Shown here one piece after another: positions 8,556-17,386 of a DNA stretch of 64,000 bases; position 1 is the first letter of the stretch; every line of letters begins with the position of its first letter. Position numbers and translations under genes: made by a program. The DNA is from Cognataquiflexum rubidum (GTDB lineage Bacteria > Bacteroidota > Bacteroidia > Cytophagales > Cyclobacteriaceae), in the NCBI RefSeq assembly GCF_022538115.1, contig NZ_JAKZAL010000011.1:116713-180712 (forward strand), read 5' to 3'. The notes under the pieces were generated by a model. It had not been told where the DNA came from. It did not search any database and saw only the letters and a list, made by a program, of their open reading frames with translations.

Positions 8556-9044
8556 TTAATTTGGCAATTTATGTGAAAACCTTCCATAAACCCATGTTCC
8601 TGCTACGGCACTGATCAAAGTCACCAAGATCACTGTAAATCCACTGCCAATCTGAGCAAACAACGGTCCCGGACAAGCACCTGTCAGTGCCCAACCCAAT
8701 CCGAAGATAAAACCTCCGATTATCTGTCCTTTGCGGAATTCCTTGTCGGTGATGATGATTTTATCACCTTTGATGGTTTTGATATTGAACCATTTGATGA
8801 TCTGAATCGAAAGTGCACCCACCACTACGGCTGAACCGATTACCCCATACATAAAGAATGACTGTAACCTGAACATCTCTTGGATCCTAAACCAGGATAC
8901 AATTTCGGCTTTTATGAAAATAATACCAAAACCCACGCCGATGATCAGATACATCAATAACTCCAGTGGACTTTCGCCTTTTTGTTCTTTATTTGGAGTT
9001 GCTCCGACATTCGGTTTTTCTCCTTTTTTTACTGCTGTTCCCAT
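8556..9044 (-). CDS. YeeE/YedE-type sulfur transporter half (DUF6691-like)
   Basis: A 162-residue membrane protein with about four hydrophobic segments after a hydrophilic, Lys-rich N-terminus of some 25 residues. The motif GLGWALTGACPGPLFAQIGSG carries the conserved Cys of the YeeE/YedE family, whose characterised members import thiosulfate through Cys residues in the channel. It starts 13 bp after the preceding gene, which encodes the other half. The split into two short proteins is common in Bacteroidota and Proteobacteria. The two halves presumably assemble in the inner membrane. The exact sulfur species moved is not known. Confidence 0.85.
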   Translation of the reverse strand: MGTAVKKGEKPNVGATPNKEQKGESPLELLMYLIIGVGFGIIFIKAEIVSWFRIQEMFRLQSFFMYGVIGSAVVVGALSIQIIKWFNIKTIKGDKIIITDKEFRKGQIIGGFIFGLGWALTGACPGPLFAQIGSGFTVILVTLISAVAGTWVYGRFSHKLPN

Positions 9045-9057
9045 TTTTTTCTAAAGA

Positions 9058-9639
9058 TTAAAAGCCTACTAATTTCATCAAAGGACCAAGAAAGACATGC
9101 GTCATCAGGAATCCTCCTGCCATAAAGAAGATGGTGGCGACGACCGACGGCCACTGCAGTGAACTGATGCCCATAATAGCGTGTCCAGAGGTACATCCGC
9201 CTGCGTATCTGGTACCAAATCCTACCAAGAATCCACCTATGACGAAGAACAACAAACCTTTTGCGGTAAATAAGTTTTCCCAATTGAAAATCTCGTGAGG
9301 CATGATGCTCCTATAATCTGTGATCCCAAGGGCAGCCAAATCGCGCTGTGTGGACTCAGCAACTTCTATCATTTCCGGATTGGCCAGTAAGTTATGGCCA
9401 ATAAAGCCACCGATAGCGACACCAATTACAAATGCGATGTTCCACAATTCCTTTTTCCAATCATAGGTAAAGAAAGGAATATTGGAAGGCACACACATGG
9501 CGCAGACGTGCCTCAATGAGGAAGATATACCGAAGGCTTTTCCTCCGACGATCAACAAGGTAGGGACGATAAGCCCGATCATCGGACCTGCTATCCACCA
9601 AGGCCAAGGCTGCTTGATCCATTCAATAAACTGTTCCAT
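9058..9639 (-). CDS. YeeE/YedE-type sulfur transporter half, larger subunit
   Basis: A 193-residue inner-membrane protein with about five hydrophobic segments. The motif GFGTRYAGGCTSGHAIMGIS contains the conserved Cys and GCTSGH signature of YeeE/YedE proteins. An additional CAMCVP lies in the first loop. These proteins transport thiosulfate or related sulfur compounds. The gene follows the second porin by 23 bp and precedes the smaller YeeE half by 13 bp, so porin and transporter are almost certainly one operon. This gives a plausible path for a sulfur compound from the outer membrane to the cytoplasm. Confidence 0.88.
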   Translation of the reverse strand: MEQFIEWIKQPWPWWIAGPMIGLIVPTLLIVGGKAFGISSSLRHVCAMCVPSNIPFFTYDWKKELWNIAFVIGVAIGGFIGHNLLANPEMIEVAESTQRDLAALGITDYRSIMPHEIFNWENLFTAKGLLFFVIGGFLVGFGTRYAGGCTSGHAIMGISSLQWPSVVATIFFMAGGFLMTHVFLGPLMKLVGF

Positions 9640-9662
9640 TTTATTTGTTTGTTTGTTTAGTT

Positions 9663-11051
9663 TTAAAATCTGTAATCAATAATAAAATTCAAGTTCCACA
9701 TATCTACCCTATTGATCCTAAACATGTCAGGTACTTCAGATTGGTTTTGGGCAGTTTTTTGAGCTACCATAAACTGAATATCCAATCCTTCGAGGTAATT
9801 GCTGAATCTGTAGTCCAATAGACCTGTAAAGTGATAATAAGATGGGATTCCGTATTTGTTTGTTTTGAATGAATCCAATCCACCATGATTGACTTTGCCT
9901 GCCCCAAGCTGGGCATTCAGACCTTTGACTGGGGTATCATAGGTATATTTGAAGACCAAGGCATCCATATCACCGCTTCCTTCATACCTCTCCCGTGACA
10001 TACTTGCGTAGAAGTTTTCCCTGCCCCATTCTCGTGGAAAGAGAAATCTACCTCTATCGTTGATCCCGAGAAAATTTGCAGAAATATGATGTCTCCCGGA
10101 GTTCAGTCCGATTTTTCCGCCAAATCCAAATGACTTTTCATCCGGTAGCATGTAGGTCTTTTCTATTTCGGAATTTCCTCCGTCATTGACTGCCGTCTGA
10201 AAGAAACCCTGACCACCCAAGTCGACCGAAGCATGTCCAAGATCAAGAACATAATCTCCTTGCAAAAAACTCATGTTAAAGACATTTTCTGCAAAATAAT
10301 TCCATCCCTGAGCGGAAAAACCTTCGTTTCGATACTTCAGACCAATCATTCCCATTCCTTTTGAAGAAATATTATGGGAATAATTGGAAGGTTCTCCAAA
10401 TGGATTTCTCCCAAAAGGATACACCCCAAACGATTCTTCCATACTAAACCAGTCCACAGTCCCCCTTATGGTCACTGCGCTCAACCAAGAAGCCGTAGTT
10501 TCCCAATTGGACTTTTGATAATTGACCGAAAGACCACTGAATATATTTGGCCTCATCCTGTTGTCCTGTTCATTGAGAAAAGGCGAATTGATCTTTTGCC
10601 TCCCAAAGATCGTCCTGAAATCACCTCTTTTGTAGGAAATAAAGAACTCTTCCAATCTGTCAAGGTCGGTCATATTCTCAGGATCATGCATGTCAAACAG
10701 CAGGATTTCGTACCTATTGCCTGCACCAGTTGTTGGATCGGCTACAGCAAGATTGTTTTCAAACAACTGAAAAACAAAAAAGCCGCTGAACCCAACCTGG
10801 AATCCTTTATATTCAGGACTGAGGTAACCCAATCCCGCACCAACACCCAGCGCTGAATAATCAAGCAAGTCCCCCCTGTTATGGGTCGACATCAGAAATG
10901 ACCTTACGTGGAAATCAAATTTTCCTTTTTCAAGATCATGTCCCAATTTCCTGCCGGATTCTTCATGGCCCGAAAGTGAATCTCCGTGATTTTGCTGCGC
11001 TACAGCAGAGGTAAACAACCCCAAAAACAGCATCAAACTCACTACTCGCAT
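9663..11051 (-). CDS. Second OprD-like porin, coupled to YeeE/YedE
   Basis: A 462-residue outer-membrane barrel protein with signal peptide (MRVVSLMLFLGLFTSAVAQ). It shares GRFLFPREWGRENF, SRERYEG and NKYGIPSYYHF with the porin encoded beside tsdA, so the two are paralogues with clearly diverged sequences. The last strand is WNLNFIIDYRF. A TTG three codons upstream is possible, but the ATG at 11049-11051 begins the signal peptide directly. The gene leads the operon with the two YeeE halves. A perfect AGTGA-N6-TCACT palindrome lies 35 bp before the start. Inferred function: outer-membrane channel for the sulfur compound moved by YeeE. Confidence 0.8.
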   Translation of the reverse strand: MRVVSLMLFLGLFTSAVAQQNHGDSLSGHEESGRKLGHDLEKGKFDFHVRSFLMSTHNRGDLLDYSALGVGAGLGYLSPEYKGFQVGFSGFFVFQLFENNLAVADPTTGAGNRYEILLFDMHDPENMTDLDRLEEFFISYKRGDFRTIFGRQKINSPFLNEQDNRMRPNIFSGLSVNYQKSNWETTASWLSAVTIRGTVDWFSMEESFGVYPFGRNPFGEPSNYSHNISSKGMGMIGLKYRNEGFSAQGWNYFAENVFNMSFLQGDYVLDLGHASVDLGGQGFFQTAVNDGGNSEIEKTYMLPDEKSFGFGGKIGLNSGRHHISANFLGINDRGRFLFPREWGRENFYASMSRERYEGSGDMDALVFKYTYDTPVKGLNAQLGAGKVNHGGLDSFKTNKYGIPSYYHFTGLLDYRFSNYLEGLDIQFMVAQKTAQNQSEVPDMFRINRVDMWNLNFIIDYRF

Positions 11052-11086
11052 AATATTCAAAATTGTCTAGATTTCTATCCGCATCC

Positions 11087-11102
11087 AGTGACTATTATCA
11101 CT
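11087..11102. promoter_or_regulatory. Crp/Fnr-type operator upstream of the porin-yeeE operon
   Basis: AGTGACTATTATCACT has perfect 5 bp arms with a 6 bp spacer, the same geometry as the site upstream of tsdA. It lies 35 bp before the porin ATG. Confidence 0.65.
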
Positions 11103-11120
11103 TTGTTTGATTCGAAATGA

Positions 11121-11148
11121 AAATGGCAAGACCGAAATCTTGCCATTT
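11121..11148 (-). terminator. Terminator after the persulfide dioxygenase gene
   Basis: AAATGGCAAGA and TCTTGCCATTT form a perfect 11 bp stem with a 6 nt loop. On the minus strand T-rich sequence follows. It lies about 30 bp after the stop codon. Confidence 0.75.
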
Positions 11149-11179
11149 GGGGTAAAACACAACTTTTCTATAATTATTT

Positions 11180-12601
11180 TTAGAGCAAAGTAGTAGGACA
11201 TACATAGTCGCTTACTTTGAACAAAGCAGAATCCTTGATAGCATCAAATCCACCTTTTACATCGACAAGATTATCAAATCCTCTTGCTTTCAAGATGGAA
11301 TTGAATACCATGGATCTGTATCCACCTGCACAATGCACATAATAGGTTTTGTCTTTATTGATCTGGGCCATGCTGTCGTTGATATAGTCCAAAGGTGCAT
11401 TTTCAGCATCGATCACATGTTCGCTGAGGTATTCACTGTTTTTTCTGACATCCAGGATGTTGACTCCGCCTTCTTTTTCGATCAGGTGCGCAAGTTCCTC
11501 AGTGGTGACAGATTTGATGCTGTCCACTTCTCTGCCATCGGCTTTCCATGCTTCAAAACTTCCTTTGAGGTATCCAATGCAGAAGTCATATCCTACTCTA
11601 GCCAATCTTGTAATGACTTCCTCTTCTCTTCCTTCATCGGCCACGATCAGGATTTCTTGCTTGAGGTCAGGAACCAATGCTCCTACCCATACTGCAAAAC
11701 TTCCATCGATACCGATGTTGATGGAGTTGGGGATAAAACCCTTCGCAAAAACCTGTGCGTCCCTTGTATCAATAACTACCGCGCCTGTTTCGTTGGCGGC
11801 AGCTTCAAAAGCGGCAGGACTTAGTGGATTAAATCCTCTGTTCAATACGGTATCTATAGACTCATATCCCTGGATATTCATCATGACATTTTGAGGGAAA
11901 TAAGCAGGAGGAGGAGTAAGTCCTGTGAGCACCTCTTTCATAAATGCCTCTTTGGTCATTTCCTGAAGCGCATAATTGGTCTTCTTCTGATTTCCCAAAG
12001 TATCGGTGGTCTCTTTGCTCATGTTTTTGCCACAAGCACTTCCCGCACCGTGGGCCGGATACACAATGATATCATCGGCCAAAGGCATTATTTTATTTCT
12101 CAGGGAATCATAAAGATGCGCCGCAAGTTTGTCCTGTGTCAATTCTGCAATGACTTTCTGCGCAAGGTCCGGTCTTCCCACATCTCCAATGAACAAAGTA
12201 TCTCCGGTAAACAATGCTTCCTCTTTTCCTTCTTCATTGATCAAAAGGTAGCAGGTACTTTCCATGGTATGGCCCGGGGTATGGATTACCCTGATTTTTG
12301 CCTTTCCTAGTGGAAATTCCTGACCGTCTTTTGCAACTATGGCATCAAAGCCCATCTTCATTCCTGTTGGACCGAATACAATCGGAGCGCCGGTTTTGAT
12401 TGATAAATCCTTGTGACCTGAAACAAAGTCAGCGTGAAAGTGGGTTTCAAACACATACTTGATAGTATCTCCCCTTCTTTCTGCTTTTTCTATGTATGGC
12501 TGTACTTCTCTCAAAGGGTCAATGACAGCTGCTTCGCCGTCAGACTCGATATAGTAGGCTCCCTGAGCCAAACATCCGGTATAGATCTGTTCAATTGTCA
12601 T
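11180..12601 (-). CDS. Persulfide dioxygenase-like MBL protein fused to two rhodanese domains
   Basis: A 473-residue cytoplasmic protein. Residues 1-205 form a metallo-beta-lactamase fold of the ETHE1/persulfide dioxygenase type: THFHADFVSGH (53-63), HTPGH with His111, GDTLFIGDVGRPD with Asp134, and YPAHG with His184. The iron-binding set in ETHE1 is two His and one Asp. Residues about 255-360 form a rhodanese domain whose active loop reads VADEGREEEV and lacks Cys, so it should be inactive. Residues about 365-470 form a second rhodanese domain with Cys424 in VHCAGGYRS. The enzyme oxidises glutathione persulfide or similar persulfides to sulfite, and rhodanese can move the sulfane sulfur. A Crp/Fnr-type palindrome lies about 63 bp upstream. 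Confidence 0.88.
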   Translation of the reverse strand: MTIEQIYTGCLAQGAYYIESDGEAAVIDPLREVQPYIEKAERRGDTIKYVFETHFHADFVSGHKDLSIKTGAPIVFGPTGMKMGFDAIVAKDGQEFPLGKAKIRVIHTPGHTMESTCYLLINEEGKEEALFTGDTLFIGDVGRPDLAQKVIAELTQDKLAAHLYDSLRNKIMPLADDIIVYPAHGAGSACGKNMSKETTDTLGNQKKTNYALQEMTKEAFMKEVLTGLTPPPAYFPQNVMMNIQGYESIDTVLNRGFNPLSPAAFEAAANETGAVVIDTRDAQVFAKGFIPNSINIGIDGSFAVWVGALVPDLKQEILIVADEGREEEVITRLARVGYDFCIGYLKGSFEAWKADGREVDSIKSVTTEELAHLIEKEGGVNILDVRKNSEYLSEHVIDAENAPLDYINDSMAQINKDKTYYVHCAGGYRSMVFNSILKARGFDNLVDVKGGFDAIKDSALFKVSDYVCPTTLL

Positions 12602-12663
12602 ATGCTTTCTGATTTTTTTCTGTTGAATGTTATGTAAAATTATCTTTCCGTCCTTTTCTTTAA

Positions 12664-12681
12664 AATGACTTTTGTCACATT
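12664..12681. promoter_or_regulatory. Crp/Fnr-type operator upstream of the persulfide dioxygenase
   Basis: AATGACTTTTGTCACATT contains the core ATGA-N6-TCAC, spaced as in the other sites of this window but with less perfect symmetry. It lies about 63 bp before the dioxygenase start and just after the trxA stop codon. Confidence 0.5.
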
Positions 12682-12687
12682 TTAAAA

Positions 12688-13008
12688 TTAGACTTTCTGA
12701 CGCAGATTGTCTTCAATCACTTTGACCAATTGGTTGGCCGGAACGACACCTGATTGCCTCCAAAGTGGCTTTCCATTTTGGAACAAAATCAAAGTCGGAA
12801 CGCCTCTTACCTGATATGCACTGGCGGCATAGGGGTTTTTGTCCACATCCACTTTGATGATTTTGACTTTATCACCCACCTGACGGGCTGTATCTTCTAA
12901 TATAGGTTGCATCATTTTGCAGGGACCGCACCAAGTGGCAAAGAAATCCACCAATACAGGTTGGTCGCCTGAAATCAATTCGCTGAATGTTTTTGGTTGT
13001 GCACTCAT
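12688..13008 (-). CDS. trxA: Thioredoxin
   Basis: A 106-residue canonical thioredoxin with the WCGPC active site ([14 protein letters not shown]) and the cis-Pro loop RGVPTLILF. No signal peptide, so cytoplasmic. It reduces protein disulfides with electrons from thioredoxin reductase (not in this window) and can reduce peroxiredoxins. It lies upstream of the persulfide dioxygenase on the same strand with an 86 bp gap holding a likely operator, so it may be transcribed both with and apart from it. Confidence 0.95.
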   Translation of the reverse strand: MSAQPKTFSELISGDQPVLVDFFATWCGPCKMMQPILEDTARQVGDKVKIIKVDVDKNPYAASAYQVRGVPTLILFQNGKPLWRQSGVVPANQLVKVIEDNLRQKV

Positions 13009-13153
13009 GGTTATTATTTTTTAGATGATACAAAGCTACAGACAGGGCCAATGATGAACAGTAATTTTTATCACAATACCTTAAATGCTGTTAAAAAACA
13101 GATGGATTAGGATTTATTGATTATTTTCGCCCGAAACTATTATTTCAAAAACA

Positions 13154-16141
13154 ATGCTTGACTATCAAAAGGCCAATAACCTCACAGGATGGCTGGTTTT
13201 TCTTCTATCAACTACCGTCTTTATATTGACAGTGGAACAGACCGCCAGTTTTTGGGATCCGGGAGAATTCATCGCTGTATCCTACAAACTGCAGGTGCCA
13301 CATCCACCGGGAGCGCCGTTTTTCCTGTTGATTTATAGGATGTTCGGATTTCTGGCATTCGGAGACGGATTGTCTGTAGCCTATTGGATGAATGTCGGAA
13401 GTGCCGTTTTCTCAGGATTTACAGTGCTTTTCCTTTTTTGGACCATTACTTTATTTGGTCGTAGACTTTTCCAGATCCAAAAAGGAACAGAAACCAAAGG
13501 CCAAATCATCACCCTGATGGGTGCAGGTGTGGTGGGTTCTCTCATCTATACTTTTACAGACAGTTTTTGGTTCTCTGCTGTGGAAGCAGAAGTGTATGCC
13601 ATGTCCTCTTTCTTTACAGCGATAGTCATTTGGGCATTTCTGAAATGGGATGTGATCGAAGACCAAAGAGAAGAAAACAGATGGATGATATTTATCGCCT
13701 ATTTGGTGGGATTATCGATCGGTGTACACTTGCTGAACCTTGTTACTTTACCGGCTTTGGCTTTGGTGGTGTATTTCAAAAAATATCCTAATCCAAATCT
13801 CAAAGGAGGTATTATCGCCCTGATCTTGGGTGGCGTTGCATTGATTATCATCAATAACTTGATCATCCCCGGACTTCCAAGTCTGGCAGGTTCGATGGAG
13901 ATTTTCTTTGTCAACAGCATTGGGTTGCCATTTGGATCTGGAATAATTGTCTTTTCCGCCTTGTTTTTGGGTTCCCTGATTTATGGAATTCTCTATTCCA
14001 TCAAAAAAGGAAAAGTCATCCTCAATACAGTTTTGGTTTCATTGGTATTTATCTTAATTGGATATGGTTCTTATGCACTTATTGTAGTTCGTGCAAATCA
14101 AGATCCTGTCATCAATGAAAATGGTCCGGCAGATATCATCAGCTATGTTTCTTATCTGAAAAGAGAGCAATATGGTTACCGTCCTTTGATCCATGGTCAG
14201 TATTTTGATGCCGAATTGGTTGATCAAAAAGAGGGTGCCCCGATTTATATGAAAGGAACAGACAGGTATGAAATCGTGGATTATTCTACCGTCAATGAAT
14301 ATGATCCTGCGAGAACGACGATTTTGCCAAGGATTTATTCCACTCAAGACCGACACAAGCAGATCTACCAATCCAAGCTTGGATTGAGAGAAGGTCAAAA
14401 ACCAACTTTCGGAGACAACCTCTATTTTATGTTTACCCATCAGCTTGGGCATATGTATTGGAGGTATTTTATGTGGAATTTTTCAGGAAGGGAAAGTGAT
14501 TTTGCAGATGCGCCTTGGATGGGAATTACAGATTTTTTCTCAGATATCTATCCTGATTATATCAAAGAAAACAAAGCGCATAACAACTACCTGATGCTGC
14601 CTTTGATTTTGGGTTTGATCGGTTTGGTTTTTCAGGCTAAAAAAGACAACAAGTCTTTCTTTATCTCAGCCATGTTGTTTCTGATGATGGGTGTTGTATT
14701 GGTATTATACCTCAATTCTCCGCCTGTTGAACCCCGCGAAAGGGATTATATCTATGTGGGTTCTTTCTACGCATTTGCAATTTGGATAGGAATCGGCGTG
14801 ATGGCCTTGGCATACTATATTGAAAGATTGAACAAGAATCTCGTCGTTGCAGGTATCATCGCCACGCTCGCCACTGTACCGGTGGCGGTCTTGATGGCAA
14901 GCCAAAACTGGGACGACCACAACAGACAAGGAAGATTTTTCTCTGTTGATTCTGCCAGAAACTTCCTTGCTTCTTGTGCGCCAAATGCGATTTTATTTAC
15001 CGGTGGTGACAATGACACTTTCCCGCTGTGGTATGTACAGGAGGTTGAAGGCTTCAGAACTGACGTGAGGGTGGTGGTGTTGAGTTACTTTGATACGGAT
15101 TGGTATGTGGAGCAGATGGCCCGCCCGGTCAATGAATCGGCTGCTTTGCCATTTTCTTTGGATCCAAAAAATTATAAAAAAGGCACCAATGATGTCCTTT
15201 ATGTAATGGAAAGAGAGAACCTTCAAGCCATCTCAGCTTCAGAATACCTCAAACTCCTCAACAACGGAAGTGAGCTTTTGAAATTGGCAGCATCGGGAAG
15301 CAAAAACACCTACAACATGGTCCCTTCGAGGAACCTGATCTTAGATGTCGACTTGGAAAATGTCTATAACCAAGGCCTGATTCCGGAATCCATGGAAGGC
15401 CTGATGACCGAGCAAATCAACCTCAGAATCAAAGGGAATTACCTCACAAAAGGTAACCTGATGTTGATCGACCTGATTACCACCAACAATTGGGAAAGGC
15501 CTATCTACTTTAACAACACCTCATTGGCTACCATCACACTTGACATCGAAGACTATGTGGTGATGGAAGGCATGACTTACAGGTTGCTTCCTGTGAGAAA
15601 ACCTGAGGGTATGAGAACCGAATTGGTGAATACCGACCTGGCATACACCAATATGATGGAGAAGTTTGCTTTCAGGGGAATGGACAATCCTGACAATTAT
15701 TTCGATGATGAATTCAGGAGATTTACCTCAAATCACCGCTCTGCGGTAAACAGTATTGCCATTGCGTTGTTAGACGAAGAGGATATGGACAGGGCTGCGG
15801 AATTGTTGAAATTCAGTATGAAGGTCATGCCACATGAGGCTGTTGCCTATGATTTGGCAAGTGGTCAGTCGGTACCGCTGTTGTTTGAGGTTGGGGAAGA
15901 TGACCTTGCTTTAGATGTGGTGGATAAAATTTCCCATAAGTCTATTCAGATGTTGGAGTTTTACCAAAAGACAGGTCGCGATTATGACCGTGAAGCCCTG
16001 ATTTCGATCGAAATGTTGAAGTTTTTTATCCCGCTGTTGGATGAAAGAGGATATTCTGAAGTCTCCGCAGAGCTCAAAGCAGAATTGGAAAAAATCCTAG
16101 GTGCCGGTGCTGCCGGAGAAAGCCTGTTGGATAGAAGATAA
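13154..16141 (+). CDS. DUF2723 polytopic membrane protein, GT-C glycosyltransferase-like
   Basis: A 995-residue protein. The first 600 residues hold about a dozen hydrophobic segments. The N-terminal loop FWDPGEFIAVSYKLQVPHPPG carries the acidic residues and HPPG pattern of the DUF2723 family, common in Bacteroidota and considered a GT-C-type transferase related to protein O-mannosyltransferases. The C-terminal 400 residues are soluble and probably periplasmic, with a motif CAPNAILFTGGDNDTFPLW and helical repeat-like sequence at the end. It probably transfers a lipid-linked sugar to secreted proteins, but the sugar and acceptor are unknown. It stands alone on the plus strand and ends at a strong terminator. 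Confidence 0.85.
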   Translation: MLDYQKANNLTGWLVFLLSTTVFILTVEQTASFWDPGEFIAVSYKLQVPHPPGAPFFLLIYRMFGFLAFGDGLSVAYWMNVGSAVFSGFTVLFLFWTITLFGRRLFQIQKGTETKGQIITLMGAGVVGSLIYTFTDSFWFSAVEAEVYAMSSFFTAIVIWAFLKWDVIEDQREENRWMIFIAYLVGLSIGVHLLNLVTLPALALVVYFKKYPNPNLKGGIIALILGGVALIIINNLIIPGLPSLAGSMEIFFVNSIGLPFGSGIIVFSALFLGSLIYGILYSIKKGKVILNTVLVSLVFILIGYGSYALIVVRANQDPVINENGPADIISYVSYLKREQYGYRPLIHGQYFDAELVDQKEGAPIYMKGTDRYEIVDYSTVNEYDPARTTILPRIYSTQDRHKQIYQSKLGLREGQKPTFGDNLYFMFTHQLGHMYWRYFMWNFSGRESDFADAPWMGITDFFSDIYPDYIKENKAHNNYLMLPLILGLIGLVFQAKKDNKSFFISAMLFLMMGVVLVLYLNSPPVEPRERDYIYVGSFYAFAIWIGIGVMALAYYIERLNKNLVVAGIIATLATVPVAVLMASQNWDDHNRQGRFFSVDSARNFLASCAPNAILFTGGDNDTFPLWYVQEVEGFRTDVRVVVLSYFDTDWYVEQMARPVNESAALPFSLDPKNYKKGTNDVLYVMERENLQAISASEYLKLLNNGSELLKLAASGSKNTYNMVPSRNLILDVDLENVYNQGLIPESMEGLMTEQINLRIKGNYLTKGNLMLIDLITTNNWERPIYFNNTSLATITLDIEDYVVMEGMTYRLLPVRKPEGMRTELVNTDLAYTNMMEKFAFRGMDNPDNYFDDEFRRFTSNHRSAVNSIAIALLDEEDMDRAAELLKFSMKVMPHEAVAYDLASGQSVPLLFEVGEDDLALDVVDKISHKSIQMLEFYQKTGRDYDREALISIEMLKFFIPLLDERGYSEVSAELKAELEKILGAGAAGESLLDRR

Positions 16142-16240
16142 TTTGTTTGGTTTTTTGAATCCAAAATCCGGGTCCTGCTAAGGACTCGGATTTTTTTTTT
16201 GGTCCATCCCGATTCCTTATTATGGTTCCTCTCATACTAA
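16137..16240. repeat. Direct repeat A, first copy of the duplicated gene end plus terminator
   Basis: About 100 bp from the DUF2723 stop codon through the terminator to the sequence GGTTCCTCTC. The same sequence occurs again at 16423-16524 with few differences (length of the T run, a few bases after CCTTAT). This copy carries the working terminator. Confidence 0.9.
16166..16200 (+). terminator. Terminator of the DUF2723 gene
   Basis: ATCCGGGTCC and GGACTCGGAT form a 10 bp stem (one G-U pair) with a TGCTAA loop, followed by ten T. It lies 24 bp after the stop codon. Confidence 0.9.
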
Positions 16241-16252
16241 TGGCTGGACTGT

Positions 16253-16390
16253 GTGTAATTTGTATTTACACTCTTTTATCCTAACCAATTTGCAATTGGA
16301 CTAGTGAAACAATCGCAAAAACGGAATGTAGTTAGGTATAATTTGAATTACAAATTCACTATGATAGTAAAGGGTAGTTACAAACTACCC
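16253..16390. repeat. Cluster of four short perfect hairpins between the direct repeats
   Basis: Four inverted repeats lie in 140 bp: GTGTAA-N7-TTACAC (16253-16271), CCAATT-TGC-AATTGG (16285-16299), TGAATT-ACA-AATTCA (16344-16358) and GGGTAGTT-ACA-AACTACCC (16372-16390). Three have 3 nt loops and two share the loop ACA. No reading frame accompanies them. The segment sits exactly between the two copies of direct repeat A, as an inserted element would. Its nature is unknown; a REP-like or IS200-type remnant is one option. Confidence 0.7.
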
Positions 16391-16422
16391 TTAGCGCCAA
16401 CGCCAAACTACGCCCAGATAGG

Positions 16423-16524
16423 GATAATTTGTTTGGTTTTTTGAATCCAAAATCCGGGTCCTGCTAAGGACTCGGATTTTTTTTGGTCCATCCCGATTCC
16501 TTATGGTGGTTCCTCTCCTACTAA
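16423..16524. repeat. Direct repeat A, second copy
   Basis: Repeats the DUF2723 gene end and terminator. The hairpin ATCCGGGTCC/GGACTCGGAT lies at 16452-16477 and is followed by eight T. It begins at the bases GATAA that include the copied stop codon, which shows that this copy derives from the gene end and not the reverse. Confidence 0.88.
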
Positions 16525-16890
16525 CAGCCCCGAAGTGGGCTGAACAATAATAGCCCCGTGCAAGGTGCTTCTCTGATTCTCATACTTCCACCAATCCACA
16601 TGCACCGCAGCTCGGGGTAATGAAAATAAGATGTCTTAGATTTTTGGGAGTAAAAAAGTAAAATGAGGAATAGGGTTTACACCAAAAACATGGAAGTTTG
16701 ATTGATCAATTCATTTCTATTCTTTCCTCAAGTATTTTCTTTGCGTCTCTTCCTCGTGTCACTTTTTGTCTTACCACAAAAAGTAACCAAAAAAGGCAAG
16801 AAATTTTAATCCTCCCCCGCGCAGTGCCTCGCCGGCCCGGTAATCCCGACAATTGTCGCGGATTCTTCCTCCCCACGGCGTTTCCAATAT
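16525..16890. repeat. Structured intergenic repeat B, copy 1
   Basis: A 366 bp non-coding unit. It starts with the palindrome CAGCCC-N6-GGGCTG, then a stem region CCCCG...GGTGC / GCACC...CGGGG (16554-16617), then AT-rich sequence, the hairpin CTTTTTGT-N6-ACAAAAAG at 16762-16783, and a GC-rich tail ending GCCTCGCCGGCCCGG. The first 270 bp are almost identical to copy 3 and the tail matches copy 2. Open frames within it are short and lack coding character. Confidence 0.85.
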
Positions 16891-16960
16891 AAAATTTTTC
16901 TTAGGCATAAGATTCTGATTTAATGCCCTATTATATTATTCCCAGATCCTCTTCGACTAT

Positions 16961-17310
16961 CAGACCGCCCCATCGGGGCAAAATCTTGGTAGCCCCGTGC
17001 AAGGTGCTTCTCTGGTTCTTATACTTCCACCAATCTCCAAGCACCGACGCTCGGGGTAATGGAAATGCGATGTTGCCAGTTTTTGGAAGCAAAAAAGTAA
17101 AGTGTGGAATTGGGTTTACACCAAAAACAGGGAAGATTGATTGATCAATTATTTTTTTCAATTATTAGATCACACTTTGACGATCTTTTCTTGTGTCACT
17201 TTTTGTCTTACCACAAAAAGTAACCAAAAAAGGCAAGAAATTTTAATCCTCCCCCGCGCAGTGCCTCGCCGGCCCGGTAAAATTTCTTCCTCCCCACAGG
17301 TGTTCCAAAA
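16961..17310. repeat. Structured intergenic repeat B, copy 2 (diverged)
   Basis: The same order of elements as copy 1 but more diverged. The outer stem CCCCG/CGGGG (16993-17056) is retained, and the inner arm is AAGCACC, which pairs perfectly with GGTGCTT. In copies 1 and 3 the arm is ATGCACC, with one mismatch. The hairpin CTTTTTGT-N6-ACAAAAAG is at 17199-17220 and the GC-rich tail is present. Confidence 0.82.
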
Positions 17311-17386
17311 TAGAATTTCTGGTGAAGTATAAAATTCCTAAATAGTAAGCCATTAAAACATTTATTTTCGGATCTTCTTCGACCAA

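Noticed and set aside
11333..11824. A 163-codon plus-strand frame opposite the persulfide dioxygenase
   Set aside because: It is the complement of a conserved coding region with full domain matches; its own protein has no recognisable features.
16698..16892. Small genes within repeat B (also 16923-17144, 17141-17332 and 17243-17467)
   Set aside because: The frames run through hairpins and GC-rich tails, occur on both strands, and are not kept alike among the three copies.
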